From the NCBI RefSeq assembly GCF_021044795.1, contig NZ_JAJNOP010000012.1: a DNA stretch of 64,000 nt; one strand, written 5' to 3'. Under the pieces are notes generated by a model. It did no database searches. It was given only the letters and a program-made list of their open reading frames with translations, and had not been told where the DNA came from. The position numbers and the translations under genes are program-made. The stretch comes from Acidaminococcus hominis (GTDB lineage: Bacteria > Bacillota > Negativicutes > Acidaminococcales > Acidaminococcaceae). Below, in pieces: positions 25,727 to 34,772 of this stretch (position 1 is its first letter; every line of letters begins with the position of its first letter).

Positions 25727-25728
25727 TT
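25714..25728 (-). promoter_or_regulatory. CodY-box-like sequence over the xerC-codY -35
   Basis: The minus-strand sequence AATTGTCAAGAAATA matches the published CodY consensus AATTTTCWGAAAATT at 11 of 15 positions and covers the -35. It would allow CodY autoregulation. AT-rich DNA produces such matches by chance, so this is tentative. Confidence 0.35.
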
Positions 25729-25750
25729 CATATTATCACAAACTATTCAA

Positions 25751-27064
25751 TCATGCAAGAGATTTTAGCAAATTTTCCAGAATAGTAAGACTCCGTTGCG
25801 AAATTGCCGCATTTTTTTCTTTTTTGCCACGAATTTTCGGTCCATCCCAAGGAGCAATCAGTCCAAAATTGATGTTCATAGGCTGGAAGTGCTTCACTTC
25901 CGGGTTGCTGATGTACTGGGACAGGGCGCCAATGGCCGTTTCCTTGGGGAACACAAAGGGTTCCTTGCCCTCAATGGCCCGGGCGGCGTAAATGCCGGCA
26001 GCCAGTCCGGAAGCAGCGGATTCCACATACCCCTCCACCCCGGTCATCTGGCCGGCAAAGTACAGGTGGGGATGCTCCCTGAGGGAATAATCCGGGTTCA
26101 AAAGCAGCGGAGAGTTCAAATAGGAGTTTTTGTGCATGACCCCGTAGCGGACAAACTCTGCGTTTTCCAGGCCGGGAATCAGCCGGAACACCCGTTTTTG
26201 TTCCGGCCAGCGCAGATGGGTCTGGAACCCTACAATATTGTACAGGGTCCCTGCCCCGTTGTCCTGGCGCAGCTGCACCACGGCGTAGGGGTCCTTGCCG
26301 GTTTTGGGGTCCGGCAGACCTACGGGCTTTAAGGGGCCAAACCGCATGGTTTCTTCGCCCCGGAGAGCCATCTCCTCAATGGGCATGCAGGCCTCGAACA
26401 CGTTGCCGTGTTCAAAGTCCTTGACTGCTGCCGTTTCGGCATGACACAGCTCGTTCCAGAAGTGCTGGTACTCTTCCTTGGTAAAGGGGCAGTTGTAGTA
26501 GGCCGCTTCCCCCTTGTCGTAGCGGGAGGCCTTGTACACCTTGTCCATATTCAGGGAATCCACCGTCACAATGGGGGCCGCCGCATCAAAGAAGTGGAAG
26601 TAGTCCTTTTGGACCAGCTTCTGGATTGCCTCCGACAGCTTGTCGCTGGTGAGAGGGCCGGAAGCTGTAATCACAATATCTTCCTCGGGGAAATTGTAAT
26701 CCGTGATTTCTTCTTCCACCACCGTCACCAGGGGATTTTCCCGAAGGGCCTTGGTAATGGCTGCGCTGAAACCGTCCCGGTCCACCGCCAGGGCGCCTCC
26801 GGCGGGAACCTGATGGATATCCGCTTCCCGGATAATCAGGGAGTCCAGCCGGCGCATTTCTTCCTTTAACAGCCCTACGGCGTTTTCAATATTGTTGGCC
26901 CGCAGGGAATTGCTGCACACCAGCTCGCTGAAATTGGCCGTATGGTGGGCCGGGTCGGATTTCCCCGGCCGCATTTCGTGGAGGATCACCGGAATCCCCC
27001 GGCGGGTCAGCTGCCAGGTGGCTTCGCTGCCTGCCAGTCCGGCGCCTATTACATGTACGTTCAT
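25751..27064 (-). CDS. trmFO: tRNA (uracil-5-)-methyltransferase TrmFO
   Basis: A 437-residue folate/FAD enzyme. It starts VHVIGAGLAGSEATWQL, then the family block HTANFSELVCSNSLRAN, and ends with GLAAGIYAARAIEGKEP. It methylates U54 of tRNA using methylenetetrahydrofolate. It is eight bases behind topA, the usual neighbour in Firmicutes. Confidence 0.96.
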   Translation of the reverse strand: MNVHVIGAGLAGSEATWQLTRRGIPVILHEMRPGKSDPAHHTANFSELVCSNSLRANNIENAVGLLKEEMRRLDSLIIREADIHQVPAGGALAVDRDGFSAAITKALRENPLVTVVEEEITDYNFPEEDIVITASGPLTSDKLSEAIQKLVQKDYFHFFDAAAPIVTVDSLNMDKVYKASRYDKGEAAYYNCPFTKEEYQHFWNELCHAETAAVKDFEHGNVFEACMPIEEMALRGEETMRFGPLKPVGLPDPKTGKDPYAVVQLRQDNGAGTLYNIVGFQTHLRWPEQKRVFRLIPGLENAEFVRYGVMHKNSYLNSPLLLNPDYSLREHPHLYFAGQMTGVEGYVESAASGLAAGIYAARAIEGKEPFVFPKETAIGALSQYISNPEVKHFQPMNINFGLIAPWDGPKIRGKKEKNAAISQRSLTILENLLKSLA

Positions 27065-27071
27065 CTTAACC

Positions 27072-29411
27072 TCATTTCTCTGCCGTCAGGGCCTCGGCAG
27101 ACGCCGTGCTCTTTCGGGTGCGGGTGGTCTTTTTGACCCCCGCTGTACTCTTTGCCGCAGCCGTTTTGGTGGTGCGCTTGGCTGTAGTTTTCTTGGCGGT
27201 GGTCTTTTTGGCCGCCGTGGTCTTCTTGGCAGTAGTTTTCTTTGCCGCCGTGGTTTTCTTTGCCGCAGTAGTTTTGGCCGTGGCCTTTACCGGGCTGGAA
27301 ACCCCGGCTGCCGCTGCAATTTTGGCGGCGGACCGCTTGCGCAGCTTGAATTCGGTGCAGTTCTCATTGGAACAACTGATGATTTTCTTACCATTGCGTT
27401 CCGTATGTTCCACCAGCATGCTGCCGCACACCGGGCAGTTTTCCGGCAGGGGTTTATCCCAGGAAACAAAGTCGCAGTTGGGATAGCTTTGGCAGCCATA
27501 GAACAGCTTGCCGGTTTTGCTGTGGCGTTCGATGATTTCCCCGCCGCATTTGGGGCATTTCACTCCGGTTTTTACCACAATGGGCTTGGTATTCCGGCAG
27601 TCCGGGAAGCCCGGGCAGGCCAGGAACTTGCCGTGCCGCCCTTCCTTCACCACCATCATCCGGCCGCATTTTTCGCATTGCACGTCACTGACAATCACCG
27701 GCTGTTCCACCACGGGAATATTTTCATCGGCTACTTTCAGAGCTTTTTCGAAGGGGTCATAGAATTCCTTGAGCACGGATTCCTTGTCCCGTTTATGTTC
27801 ACTGATATCATCCAGTTCTTCTTCCATGTGGGCGCTGAACTTTTCATCAATGAAATAGGAGAAGTACTGGTTCAGCATTTCCATGGTGGTCTTGCCCAGT
27901 TCCGTGGGCAAAAGGCGTTTGCCGTCCCGGACCACGTAGCCCCGGGTCTGGATGGTTTGGATAATGGGCGAATAGGTGCTGGGCCTGCCGATACCCTTTT
28001 CTTCCAGTTCCTTTACCAGGGAAGCTTCTGTAAAGTACGGAGGCGGTTCGGTAAAGTGCTGGACCGCCGGGTCCACCTGCACCAGTTCCATAGGGGTACC
28101 CTTTTCCAGGGCCGGTACCTTTTTGTCCTTTTCATCGTCCTTCCGGCCGCTAAGCACCCGGAAGCCGTCAAAGGTAATGACGGAACCAGAAGCCGTCAGT
28201 TCGTAGGGGCCGCCGGTAATGGTGAGGGTGGTCAGCTTGCTGATGCTGTTGGCCATCTGGCTGGCAATGGTCCGCTTCCAGATCAGGGTGTACAGCCGCA
28301 GCTGGTCCCTTGTCAGGTAGGGCGCCACCGATTCCGGCGTCCGGGCCGCGCTGGTGGGCCGAATGGCCTCGTGGGCTTCCTGGGCGTTTTTCTTGCTGCT
28401 GTAGTGGTTGGGCGTCTTGGGCAGGTATTTATCCCCATAGTTCTGACCCACATAGTCCCGGATTTCCGCCACTGCCGTATCGGCCAGATGCACGGAGTCC
28501 GTTCTCATGTAGGTAATAAGACCTACTGGGCCGCCCTTTTGGCCTACGTCCAGGCCTTCGTACAGCTGCTGGGCCACCATCATGGTGCGCTTGGTGGTAA
28601 AGCTCAGCTGTTTTACCGCTTCCTGCTGGAGGGAGCTGGTGGTAAAGGGAGCCGCCGGCCGCTGCTGCCGGTCTTTCACGGCGCAGTCCTTCACTGCGTA
28701 GGAAACCTGCTGGAGTTCTTCGGTAATGGCGTTGGCTTCTTCCTGGTTATGGATTTCCAGCTTTTCGCCGTTTTTCTTTTTCACGTCCGCATGGATTTTC
28801 GGTGGCTTGCCGTTGGGCTCCAGGGTTACGGAGCTGGTCCAGTATTCCTGGGGCTCAAATTCGTCGATTTCCTTTTGCCGGTCGCAAATAATCTTGACGG
28901 CTACGGACTGGACACGGCCGGCGCTGAGGCCCTTGCGGATTTTCCGCCACAAGAGAGGGCTCAGCTGGTAGCCTACGATCCGGTCCAGAATCCGACGGGT
29001 CTGCTGGGCGTCCACCTTGTCCATGTCGATATTTTGGGGATCCTTCAGGGCATCTTTGATGGCCTGAGGGGTAATTTCATGGAAAGAAATCCGGCATTTG
29101 TCCTGGGGTCCTACCCCCAAAAGATAGCCCAAATGCCAGGCAATGGCTTCCCCTTCACGGTCCGGGTCAGTTGCCAGATAAATTTTGTCGGCCTTTTTGG
29201 CCAAGGTCCGCAGTTCCTTGATCAGGGGACCCTTGCCCCGGATGTTGATGTACTTGGGGGTGAAGTCATGCTCCACATCTACCCCAAACTGGCTTTTGGG
29301 CAGATCCCGCAAGTGGCCCATGGAGGCCCGGACGGTGTAATTCTTGCCCAAGAATTTTTGAATGATGTTCGACTTCGTAGGAGACTCTACGATGACCAGA
29401 TTTTTTGTCAC
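27072..29411 (-). CDS. topA: DNA topoisomerase I with three zinc fingers and a lysine/alanine-rich tail
   Basis: A 779-residue type IA topoisomerase. The Toprim domain opens with VIVESPTKS and contains TDPDREGEAIAWHL; the active-site Tyr is in GLITYMRTDSVH; SAGRVQSVAVK is also present. Three four-cysteine zinc ribbons follow (CEKCG...CPGFPDC, CPKCG...CQSYPNC, CPVCG...CSNENC). The last roughly 75 residues are KKTTAAKKTTAK-type repeats, basic and histone H1-like, probably for DNA binding. It relaxes negative supercoils. It lies 12 bases after dprA. Confidence 0.96.
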   Translation of the reverse strand: MTKNLVIVESPTKSNIIQKFLGKNYTVRASMGHLRDLPKSQFGVDVEHDFTPKYINIRGKGPLIKELRTLAKKADKIYLATDPDREGEAIAWHLGYLLGVGPQDKCRISFHEITPQAIKDALKDPQNIDMDKVDAQQTRRILDRIVGYQLSPLLWRKIRKGLSAGRVQSVAVKIICDRQKEIDEFEPQEYWTSSVTLEPNGKPPKIHADVKKKNGEKLEIHNQEEANAITEELQQVSYAVKDCAVKDRQQRPAAPFTTSSLQQEAVKQLSFTTKRTMMVAQQLYEGLDVGQKGGPVGLITYMRTDSVHLADTAVAEIRDYVGQNYGDKYLPKTPNHYSSKKNAQEAHEAIRPTSAARTPESVAPYLTRDQLRLYTLIWKRTIASQMANSISKLTTLTITGGPYELTASGSVITFDGFRVLSGRKDDEKDKKVPALEKGTPMELVQVDPAVQHFTEPPPYFTEASLVKELEEKGIGRPSTYSPIIQTIQTRGYVVRDGKRLLPTELGKTTMEMLNQYFSYFIDEKFSAHMEEELDDISEHKRDKESVLKEFYDPFEKALKVADENIPVVEQPVIVSDVQCEKCGRMMVVKEGRHGKFLACPGFPDCRNTKPIVVKTGVKCPKCGGEIIERHSKTGKLFYGCQSYPNCDFVSWDKPLPENCPVCGSMLVEHTERNGKKIISCSNENCTEFKLRKRSAAKIAAAAGVSSPVKATAKTTAAKKTTAAKKTTAKKTTAAKKTTAKKTTAKRTTKTAAAKSTAGVKKTTRTRKSTASAEALTAEK

Positions 29412-29423
29412 TCTCTTCTCCTC

Positions 29424-30530
29424 CTAAACTACAAGCATATAACGATTTCCCGGGCCCTGCCGCACAGCCCCGCTGATTTCCAGCTGGAGCAGTACGGAAC
29501 TCAGTTCGGCCAGGGACCAGGAAAAATGTTCTGCCAGCTGTTCCATGGACTGGCTGCCTGCCTCCTGGAGCCAGGAAAAAACCTGCTGGGCCTGCGGCAC
29601 TTGCGCAGACGGCAGCTGATCAAATAGCGAAAGTTCTGTTTCTTTTTTGGCAGGGACCGCACACTGGGGAAACGCTTCCTGGAGCAGCTGCTCCGGCCCA
29701 TCCACCAGCAGCGCCCCGTCCCGAATCAGCTGATGGGTACCCTTGCTGGTGGCCGAGTGGATCAGCCCGGGAATGGCATACACGTCCCGGTTTTCCTCGG
29801 CGGCCAGCCGGGCGGTAATCATGGCCCCGCTTTTCAGGGCAGCCTCCACCACCAGCACCCCGCTGCACAGCCCTACCACAAGCCGGTTGCGCAGGGGAAA
29901 CTGTTTCTGCAAAGGCTCCACCCAGGGCGCGTATTCGGTAACCAGAGCCCCGTGCTGGGCAATCTGCCCAAACAGCCGGGAATGGGCCGCCGGATACAGA
30001 TGCTGAAAGCCGCCGGCCAAAACGGCCACCGTGCAGCCGCCTCCGTCCAGGGCACCCTGGTGGGCTGCGGCGTCAATGCCGAAGGCACCCCCGGAAACCA
30101 CCGTTACCCCCTGTCCTGCCAAATAGCGGGCAAAGCTCCGAGCATTTTCCAGCCCGTAGGCCGTGGCTTTCCGGGAACCCACCACCCCCAGGGTACGTTT
30201 CCAGGAAGGAAAGGTTCCCTTCCGGTAGAGCACCGCCGGAGGACTGGAAAGCTCCCGAAGGCCCGGAGGATACTCCTCCGAATACTCGGTCACCACAGCC
30301 ACCTGATGGGTTTCACAGTAGTCGTAGATTTGTTCCGGCAGGTCGCCTTGATACATTTCTTCGTAGTAGGAAAGCAGGCCTTCCTTCAAAAGCCCCGAGG
30401 CCTTCAGGTCCCTGCTGCCTGCACGAAAGGCGGCCTTGGCGGAGCCAAAATAACTGACCAGCTCCCGCACACGGTTGGGAGCCTGGTAGCCCAAAAGGTC
30501 GGCCAAGGCGGCATAGTAATAGCGTTCCAT
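29424..30530 (-). CDS. dprA: DNA-processing protein DprA (Smf)
   Basis: A 368-residue protein with an N-terminal SAM-like region, the Rossmann fold with VGSRKATAYG, VSGGAFGIDAAAHQGAL and AVLAGG, and a C-terminal winged helix (about 300-368). It protects incoming single-stranded DNA and loads RecA in transformation. Its place at the head of dprA-topA-trmFO-xerC is conserved. The ATG at 30530 has AAGGG upstream. Confidence 0.93.
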   Translation of the reverse strand: MERYYYAALADLLGYQAPNRVRELVSYFGSAKAAFRAGSRDLKASGLLKEGLLSYYEEMYQGDLPEQIYDYCETHQVAVVTEYSEEYPPGLRELSSPPAVLYRKGTFPSWKRTLGVVGSRKATAYGLENARSFARYLAGQGVTVVSGGAFGIDAAAHQGALDGGGCTVAVLAGGFQHLYPAAHSRLFGQIAQHGALVTEYAPWVEPLQKQFPLRNRLVVGLCSGVLVVEAALKSGAMITARLAAEENRDVYAIPGLIHSATSKGTHQLIRDGALLVDGPEQLLQEAFPQCAVPAKKETELSLFDQLPSAQVPQAQQVFSWLQEAGSQSMEQLAEHFSWSLAELSSVLLQLEISGAVRQGPGNRYMLVV

Positions 30531-31101
30531 GTTCCCACATCCCTTGTTGAAAATAAGCTGAGTACATTAGTACATATAATTGAAGATAACACAATACAGA
30601 AAGAATGTCCAATCCCTGCCCGGCATACCTTGCCCCGTTTCAGGTCCTGGACCACAGCTTTATGGGGTTGCGGAAAACTTTTAGCAGGAAAATTACCTGA
30701 AAGTTTCAGAAATATTGAAACTGTAGCATAGTATACATGGACTCCGGGGAAAAAATCAAGTGTCAGATTAAAATCTTCTTCAAAAATGTTCTGATTGGGC
30801 AAATTCACAAGAAATATTATCACATTTGAAGCATATTTTAAAAAATAACCAATTCCGGAAATATTTCCCGATTATCCAGTATTTTACCGTTTTTACAAAA
30901 ATCACAATGCAGGTTCCTCCAAAAAATTCACAACTTTTTTGGCCTGCACAGGGGGCAGGGACTTGTAATCTTTCCCAAATCCCGTATAATTTAGTAATAC
31001 CGTCAAATAACGCTCTTATTATGGTAAATCGGTAAATCACCTTCCATTACAATATGCTGTCCCAGGAAACCCTTCCTGCCGCAGCCCAAAGGAGAATCCC
31101 C
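30531..31101. other. Divergent intergenic region between dprA and hydF
   Basis: A 571-base, AT-rich stretch without a convincing gene. It holds the hydF promoter at its right end. A hairpin AGTTTCAG-AAATATT-GAAACT lies near 30700. A possible dprA promoter is TTGTGT-16-TACTAA just before dprA, but it is weak. Frames crossing the region lack ribosome sites and family features. Confidence 0.6.
30963..30990 (+). promoter_or_regulatory. Promoter of hydF
   Basis: TTGTAA (30963-30968) and TATAAT (30985-30990) separated by 16 bases on the plus strand, about 110 bases upstream of the hydF ATG. It is the only convincing plus-strand promoter ahead of a gene in the window. Confidence 0.65.
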
Positions 31102-32319
31102 ATGCCTGCATCTTTAAATGAAACCCCTTCCGGGGAACGCGTCCATATTGGCCTGTTCGGCTGCCGCAACGCCGGCAAGTCCTCCCTGATCAACGCCCTG
31201 ACCGGCCAGGACTTGGCCATTGTTTCCGACTTTAAGGGCACCACCACGGACCCGGTGTCCAAAGCCATGGAAATCCTGCCCCTGGGCCCCGTGCTGCTCA
31301 CGGACACCCCGGGGATGGACGACGACAGCGACCTGGGCCAGTCCCGGATTGAAAAAGCCCGGCTGGTGCTGCGCAGCACCGATGTGGCCCTCTTGGTGGT
31401 GGACGCCGCCCAGGGCCTGAATCCCTTTGACCAGAAACTGCTCACCGAAATCCAGGCTCGGAAAATTCCCTATATCGTAGTCTTCAACAAAATTGACCTG
31501 GCCCCGAGTTTTGCCCTGCCCCAGGACCTGCAAACCGTGGCCCTGGCCGTCAGCGCCCAAGAGAAGCTCCATATTACGGAGCTGAAGGAACGGCTGGCCG
31601 CCTTGGCCGGCAAAACGGAACACAAGCGCCCCCTGATTCTTGACCTGCTCCAGCCCGGGGACCTGACCGTACTGGTAGTGCCTGTGGACGGCTCCGCCCC
31701 CAAAGGCCGGCTGATTCTGCCCCAGCAGCAAACCATCCGGGAACTCTTGGACGGCCACTGCACCGCCCTGGTTACCCAGCCGGAAGAACTCCCCAGCCTC
31801 CTGAAAGCCCTGGGCAGCACCGTTAAACTGGTGGTCACCGACAGCCAGGTCTTCCATATCGTCAACAAAATGGTGCCCCCAGAAATCCCCCTGACCTCCT
31901 TCTCCATCCTGTTTGCCCGCTACAAGGGCCAGCTGGGCCCCTTCATTGAAGGCGCCGTAGAGCTGGGGAAACTGAAAGACGGGGACAAGGTGCTGATTTC
32001 GGAAGGCTGCACCCACCACCGCCAGTGCAACGACATTGGCGCCGTGAAAATGCCCAACTGGATTCGCAAATTCTCCGGGGCCCAGCCGGAATTCATCTTC
32101 TCCAGCGGCAAAAGCTTCCCGGACCTGCTCCAGGAAGTCCAGCTGGTGGTCCACTGCGGCGGCTGCATGCTGAACCCCCAGGAAGTGGCCTATCGGCAGC
32201 AAACTGCCCGGGAGCAGCACGTGCCCATGACCAACTACGGCATTGCCATTGCCTATATGAACGGCATCCTGCCCCGGGTCCTGGCCCCCTTCCCCCAGTA
32301 CCTGGAAAAAATCCAATAG
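31102..32319 (+). CDS. hydF: [FeFe]-hydrogenase maturation GTPase HydF
   Basis: A 405-residue GTPase with an N-terminal G domain (GCRNAGKSSLIN, DTPGMDD, NKID) and a C-terminal cluster-binding domain with the HydF cysteine motif VHCGGCMLNP. HydF carries the diiron precursor made by HydE and HydG and hands it to [FeFe]-hydrogenase. The ATG at 31102 has AAAGGAG seven bases upstream; the earlier ATG at 31054 has none. Neither hydE, hydG nor a hydrogenase is in the window. Confidence 0.93.
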   Translation: MPASLNETPSGERVHIGLFGCRNAGKSSLINALTGQDLAIVSDFKGTTTDPVSKAMEILPLGPVLLTDTPGMDDDSDLGQSRIEKARLVLRSTDVALLVVDAAQGLNPFDQKLLTEIQARKIPYIVVFNKIDLAPSFALPQDLQTVALAVSAQEKLHITELKERLAALAGKTEHKRPLILDLLQPGDLTVLVVPVDGSAPKGRLILPQQQTIRELLDGHCTALVTQPEELPSLLKALGSTVKLVVTDSQVFHIVNKMVPPEIPLTSFSILFARYKGQLGPFIEGAVELGKLKDGDKVLISEGCTHHRQCNDIGAVKMPNWIRKFSGAQPEFIFSSGKSFPDLLQEVQLVVHCGGCMLNPQEVAYRQQTAREQHVPMTNYGIAIAYMNGILPRVLAPFPQYLEKIQ

Positions 32320-32325
32320 TACAGC

Positions 32326-32364
32326 AAAGACGGTGTTTCAGAACTATCTGAAGCACCGTCTTTT
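32326..32364 (+). terminator. Rho-independent terminator of hydF
   Basis: Sixteen-bp stem AAAGACGGTGTTTCAG / CTGAAGCACCGTCTTT (one G-U) with a six-base loop, ending in TCTTTTG. It stands seven bases after the hydF stop and separates it from the convergent aldo/keto reductase gene. Confidence 0.85.
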
Positions 32365-32402
32365 GATTTGCCGCAGGCCCTGCACCCAACAGCCCTGCCT
32401 GT

Positions 32403-33416
32403 TTATTTTTGAAAGTTTTTGGCCCAAAGCTTGCCAAAGCTTCTCTGCTCGGATTCGTCAATGCCCCGGTGTCCGTGGACCTGGCACTGGTCCAGGGCAC
32501 CTTCCAGCTGGGCAAATTCGCTGTCCGTCAGCTCCACATTCCAGGCCCCCAGGTTTTCCAAAATCCTCTCCTGGTTCTTGGACCCGGGAATGGGCACCAC
32601 ATTGGGATATTTGTGGAGCATCCACGCCAGGGAAATCTGGGCGGGAGTGGCGTCCTTTGCCTTGGCAAACTGGTTCAGAATATCCAGAATCGGCTGGTTG
32701 GCCAAAAGGTTTTCCTTGGACAGCTGGGGCACAAACTTCCGCACATCATCTCCCTGAAACTGGGTCTTTGCCGTCACCTTGCCGGACAAAAAGCCGCTGG
32801 CAATGGGCGAAAAAGGCACCACCCCAATATGGTGCTTCAGGGTATAAGGGAAGATTTCCTTCTCGCAGTCCCGTTCCAGAATATTGTACAGGTTCTGCAC
32901 CGCGGACAGGGGCGTTACCTGGTGGGCTGCAGCCACCGTTACCGCCGGCACCTGGGACAGCCCCCAGCCCCGAATCAGCCCCTGGTCAATGAGCTGCCCC
33001 AGCACCCGGGCAATTTCTTCCACCGGGAACCGTTCGTTGATCCGGTGCAGATAGTACAGGTCCACATAGTCCGTGCGCAGCCGCTTCAGGGAAGCGTCCA
33101 AATGCAGCCGAATGGTATTGTAAAGGCTCCCCTGGAGTTCCTCCGTTTCCCCCAGGTGGAACTTGGTGGCCAGGACAATGTCCTTTCGAAACGGTTCCAC
33201 CGCCTCCCCTACGATTTCTTCGTTGTGGCCGGGGTAGTACAGCTCCTTACCGTAGCTTTCCGCCGTATCAAAAAAGGTGCAGCCAAAAGCATAAGCCTTC
33301 TGGATGGCAGCAATGCTGTAGCTGCGCTCCGGGATTTGGCCGTAGCCATGGGAAAAGCCCATGCACCCCATGCCAATGGGAGATACCTCCAGATTGCCCA
33401 ATTTTCGTTTCTCCAT
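32403..33416 (-). CDS. Aldo/keto reductase
   Basis: A 337-residue AKR TIM barrel. The catalytic tetrad is visible: Asp and Tyr in FFDTAESYG, Lys in LATKFHLG, and His in YYLHRIN; the NADPH site IPGSKNQERILENL lies near the C-terminus. It reduces an aldehyde or ketone with NADPH; the substrate is unknown. The ATG at 33416 replaces a longer frame that adds a non-homologous 28 residues. It is the last gene of the LysR-hydrolase-flavodoxin cassette, 87 bases after the flavodoxin. Confidence 0.88.
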   Translation of the reverse strand: MEKRKLGNLEVSPIGMGCMGFSHGYGQIPERSYSIAAIQKAYAFGCTFFDTAESYGKELYYPGHNEEIVGEAVEPFRKDIVLATKFHLGETEELQGSLYNTIRLHLDASLKRLRTDYVDLYYLHRINERFPVEEIARVLGQLIDQGLIRGWGLSQVPAVTVAAAHQVTPLSAVQNLYNILERDCEKEIFPYTLKHHIGVVPFSPIASGFLSGKVTAKTQFQGDDVRKFVPQLSKENLLANQPILDILNQFAKAKDATPAQISLAWMLHKYPNVVPIPGSKNQERILENLGAWNVELTDSEFAQLEGALDQCQVHGHRGIDESEQRSFGKLWAKNFQK

Positions 33417-33503
33417 AGGTGTTTCTCTTTTCTTACTTTGTCCAAAGCCCCCGGTTCCAACCAGGACCCAGGGGCTTTTCTTTCTATTATACCCAAACAA
33501 CCG

Positions 33504-34124
33504 TTATAGGCCCAGGCTGTAGACCCAGTCCTGAACGTCTTTGGCAGCCACATTGGAGGGGAAGCGTTTCCCTTCCAGCCAGGTGCCGGTACCGGCCAGC
33601 TGCTGCAATTGGGTGCCGCTTTCTCCCATTCCTGATTCCACAGAAGTAGCAAAGGGAATCACCGTTTTACCGGAAAAAGCGTTGGCTTTCACAAAGCCTT
33701 TTACTGGCCAGGCCGCCAAATGCCACCAAATCGGATAGCCGATAAAGACCGTGCTGTACGTATCCCAATTGGCCGGTTTGGCATTGGTAAGCGCCACCTG
33801 CTCCTGAAGGCTGGGATTATCGTGTTCCTTTACCACCCGGCTGCTTTTATCCCGGTAGTTCAGGTCCGCTTCCGTATAGGGCTGGACCGGCTGGAGTTCC
33901 CACAAGTCCCCGTGAACCGCTTCCGCAATGGTCTTGGCCACAGAACGGGTATGCCCGGTACCGGAGAAATACACTACCAGCACCTTGCCGCCCTTCTTCA
34001 CGCTGGGGGCAGCGCTTTCCGTTTTGGCCCCAGACGCCGTCGGTTTCTGCGATTCCCCTGAGCCGCAGGCAGCAGCCCCCAGAGCCAGAAGCAGCGCCGT
34101 AAACAGTACAATAATTTTTTTCAT
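33504..34124 (-). CDS. Exported lipoprotein-type flavodoxin
   Basis: A 206-residue protein with a signal peptide (KKIIVLFTALLLALGAAAC) whose Cys20 fits a lipoprotein cleavage site, although Ala at -3 is less usual than Leu. After a Ser/Lys/Ala linker comes a flavodoxin fold: VLVVYFSGTGHTRSVAK (FMN phosphate loop), GYPIWWHLAAWPV. An FMN electron carrier outside the cytoplasmic membrane is uncommon. Neighbours (FMN reductase-like, hydrolase, AKR) suggest a redox role. Confidence 0.82.
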   Translation of the reverse strand: MKKIIVLFTALLLALGAAACGSGESQKPTASGAKTESAAPSVKKGGKVLVVYFSGTGHTRSVAKTIAEAVHGDLWELQPVQPYTEADLNYRDKSSRVVKEHDNPSLQEQVALTNAKPANWDTYSTVFIGYPIWWHLAAWPVKGFVKANAFSGKTVIPFATSVESGMGESGTQLQQLAGTGTWLEGKRFPSNVAAKDVQDWVYSLGL

Positions 34125-34136
34125 GCTATTCTCCTT

Positions 34137-34772
34137 TTAGCGGACAAAATTGGTAAATACCTGGGGTTCCTGCTGCGGCAGAGCCACTCCCGCCTCGTCC
34201 GCCGCTTCCCGGCATTTTAGGAAATAAGCCATATTCCGGCCCAGCGTCCGCATGGTCTGCAAGCCCTCGGCGTCCTGGAGTACATCTTCCGGGGTCTGGC
34301 CGTGGACCATATTCCAATACTGGCTGGAAATAATGGGCATCTGCATCAGCCCAAAGTACTTGTTCAATTGATCATAGGTAGCAGTGGTACCGGCCCTGCG
34401 GGCAGAAATCACCGCCGCTGCTGGTTTCAGATAAAAAGGTTTGTTTTCCCGGCGTGCCCCGGCATAAAAAGCCCTGTCCAGAAAGGACGTAATGGCGCCG
34501 CCAGCTGCTGCCCAATGGACGGGTGTGCCAAACAGGAAGCCATCGGCCCCTGCGGCCTTGTCCAAAAACGTATTTACTCCGTCACCGTCAAATACACAGC
34601 TATGCAAGGTGTTGCATTTGTGACAAGCAATGCAGCCATGAAGGGGGCCATTGCCAATCCAGAAGAATTCCGTTTCCACGCCCTCTGTGTTTAGGGTTTT
34701 GGCCGCTTCCTTTAGCGCCGTATAGGTGCAGCCCTTTTGATGGGGACTGCCGTTTACCAATAATACCTTCAT
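34137..34772 (-). CDS. Flavodoxin-fold NAD(P)H:FMN oxidoreductase, iron-sulfur flavoprotein-like
   Basis: A 211-residue flavodoxin-like reductase. It starts VLLVNGSPHQKGCTYTAL (FMN phosphate loop), has CIACHKCNTLHSC at about residues 47-59, a cysteine spacing like iron-sulfur flavoproteins, and GTPVHWAAAGGAITSFLDR. It probably moves electrons from NAD(P)H to FMN partners. It overlaps the alpha/beta hydrolase gene by four bases and precedes the exported flavodoxin by 12 bases. Confidence 0.82.
   Translation of the reverse strand: MKVLLVNGSPHQKGCTYTALKEAAKTLNTEGVETEFFWIGNGPLHGCIACHKCNTLHSCVFDGDGVNTFLDKAAGADGFLFGTPVHWAAAGGAITSFLDRAFYAGARRENKPFYLKPAAAVISARRAGTTATYDQLNKYFGLMQMPIISSQYWNMVHGQTPEDVLQDAEGLQTMRTLGRNMAYFLKCREAADEAGVALPQQEPQVFTNFVR

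Noticed and set aside
26892..29627. 911-residue plus-strand open frame opposite topA and the end of dprA
   Set aside because: Antisense shadow of topA; it runs across real gene borders and has low-complexity sequence from the topA tail.
30531..31040. Frames of 86-139 residues between dprA and hydF
   Set aside because: They overlap the dprA start or the hydF promoter, have no ribosome sites and show no domain features.
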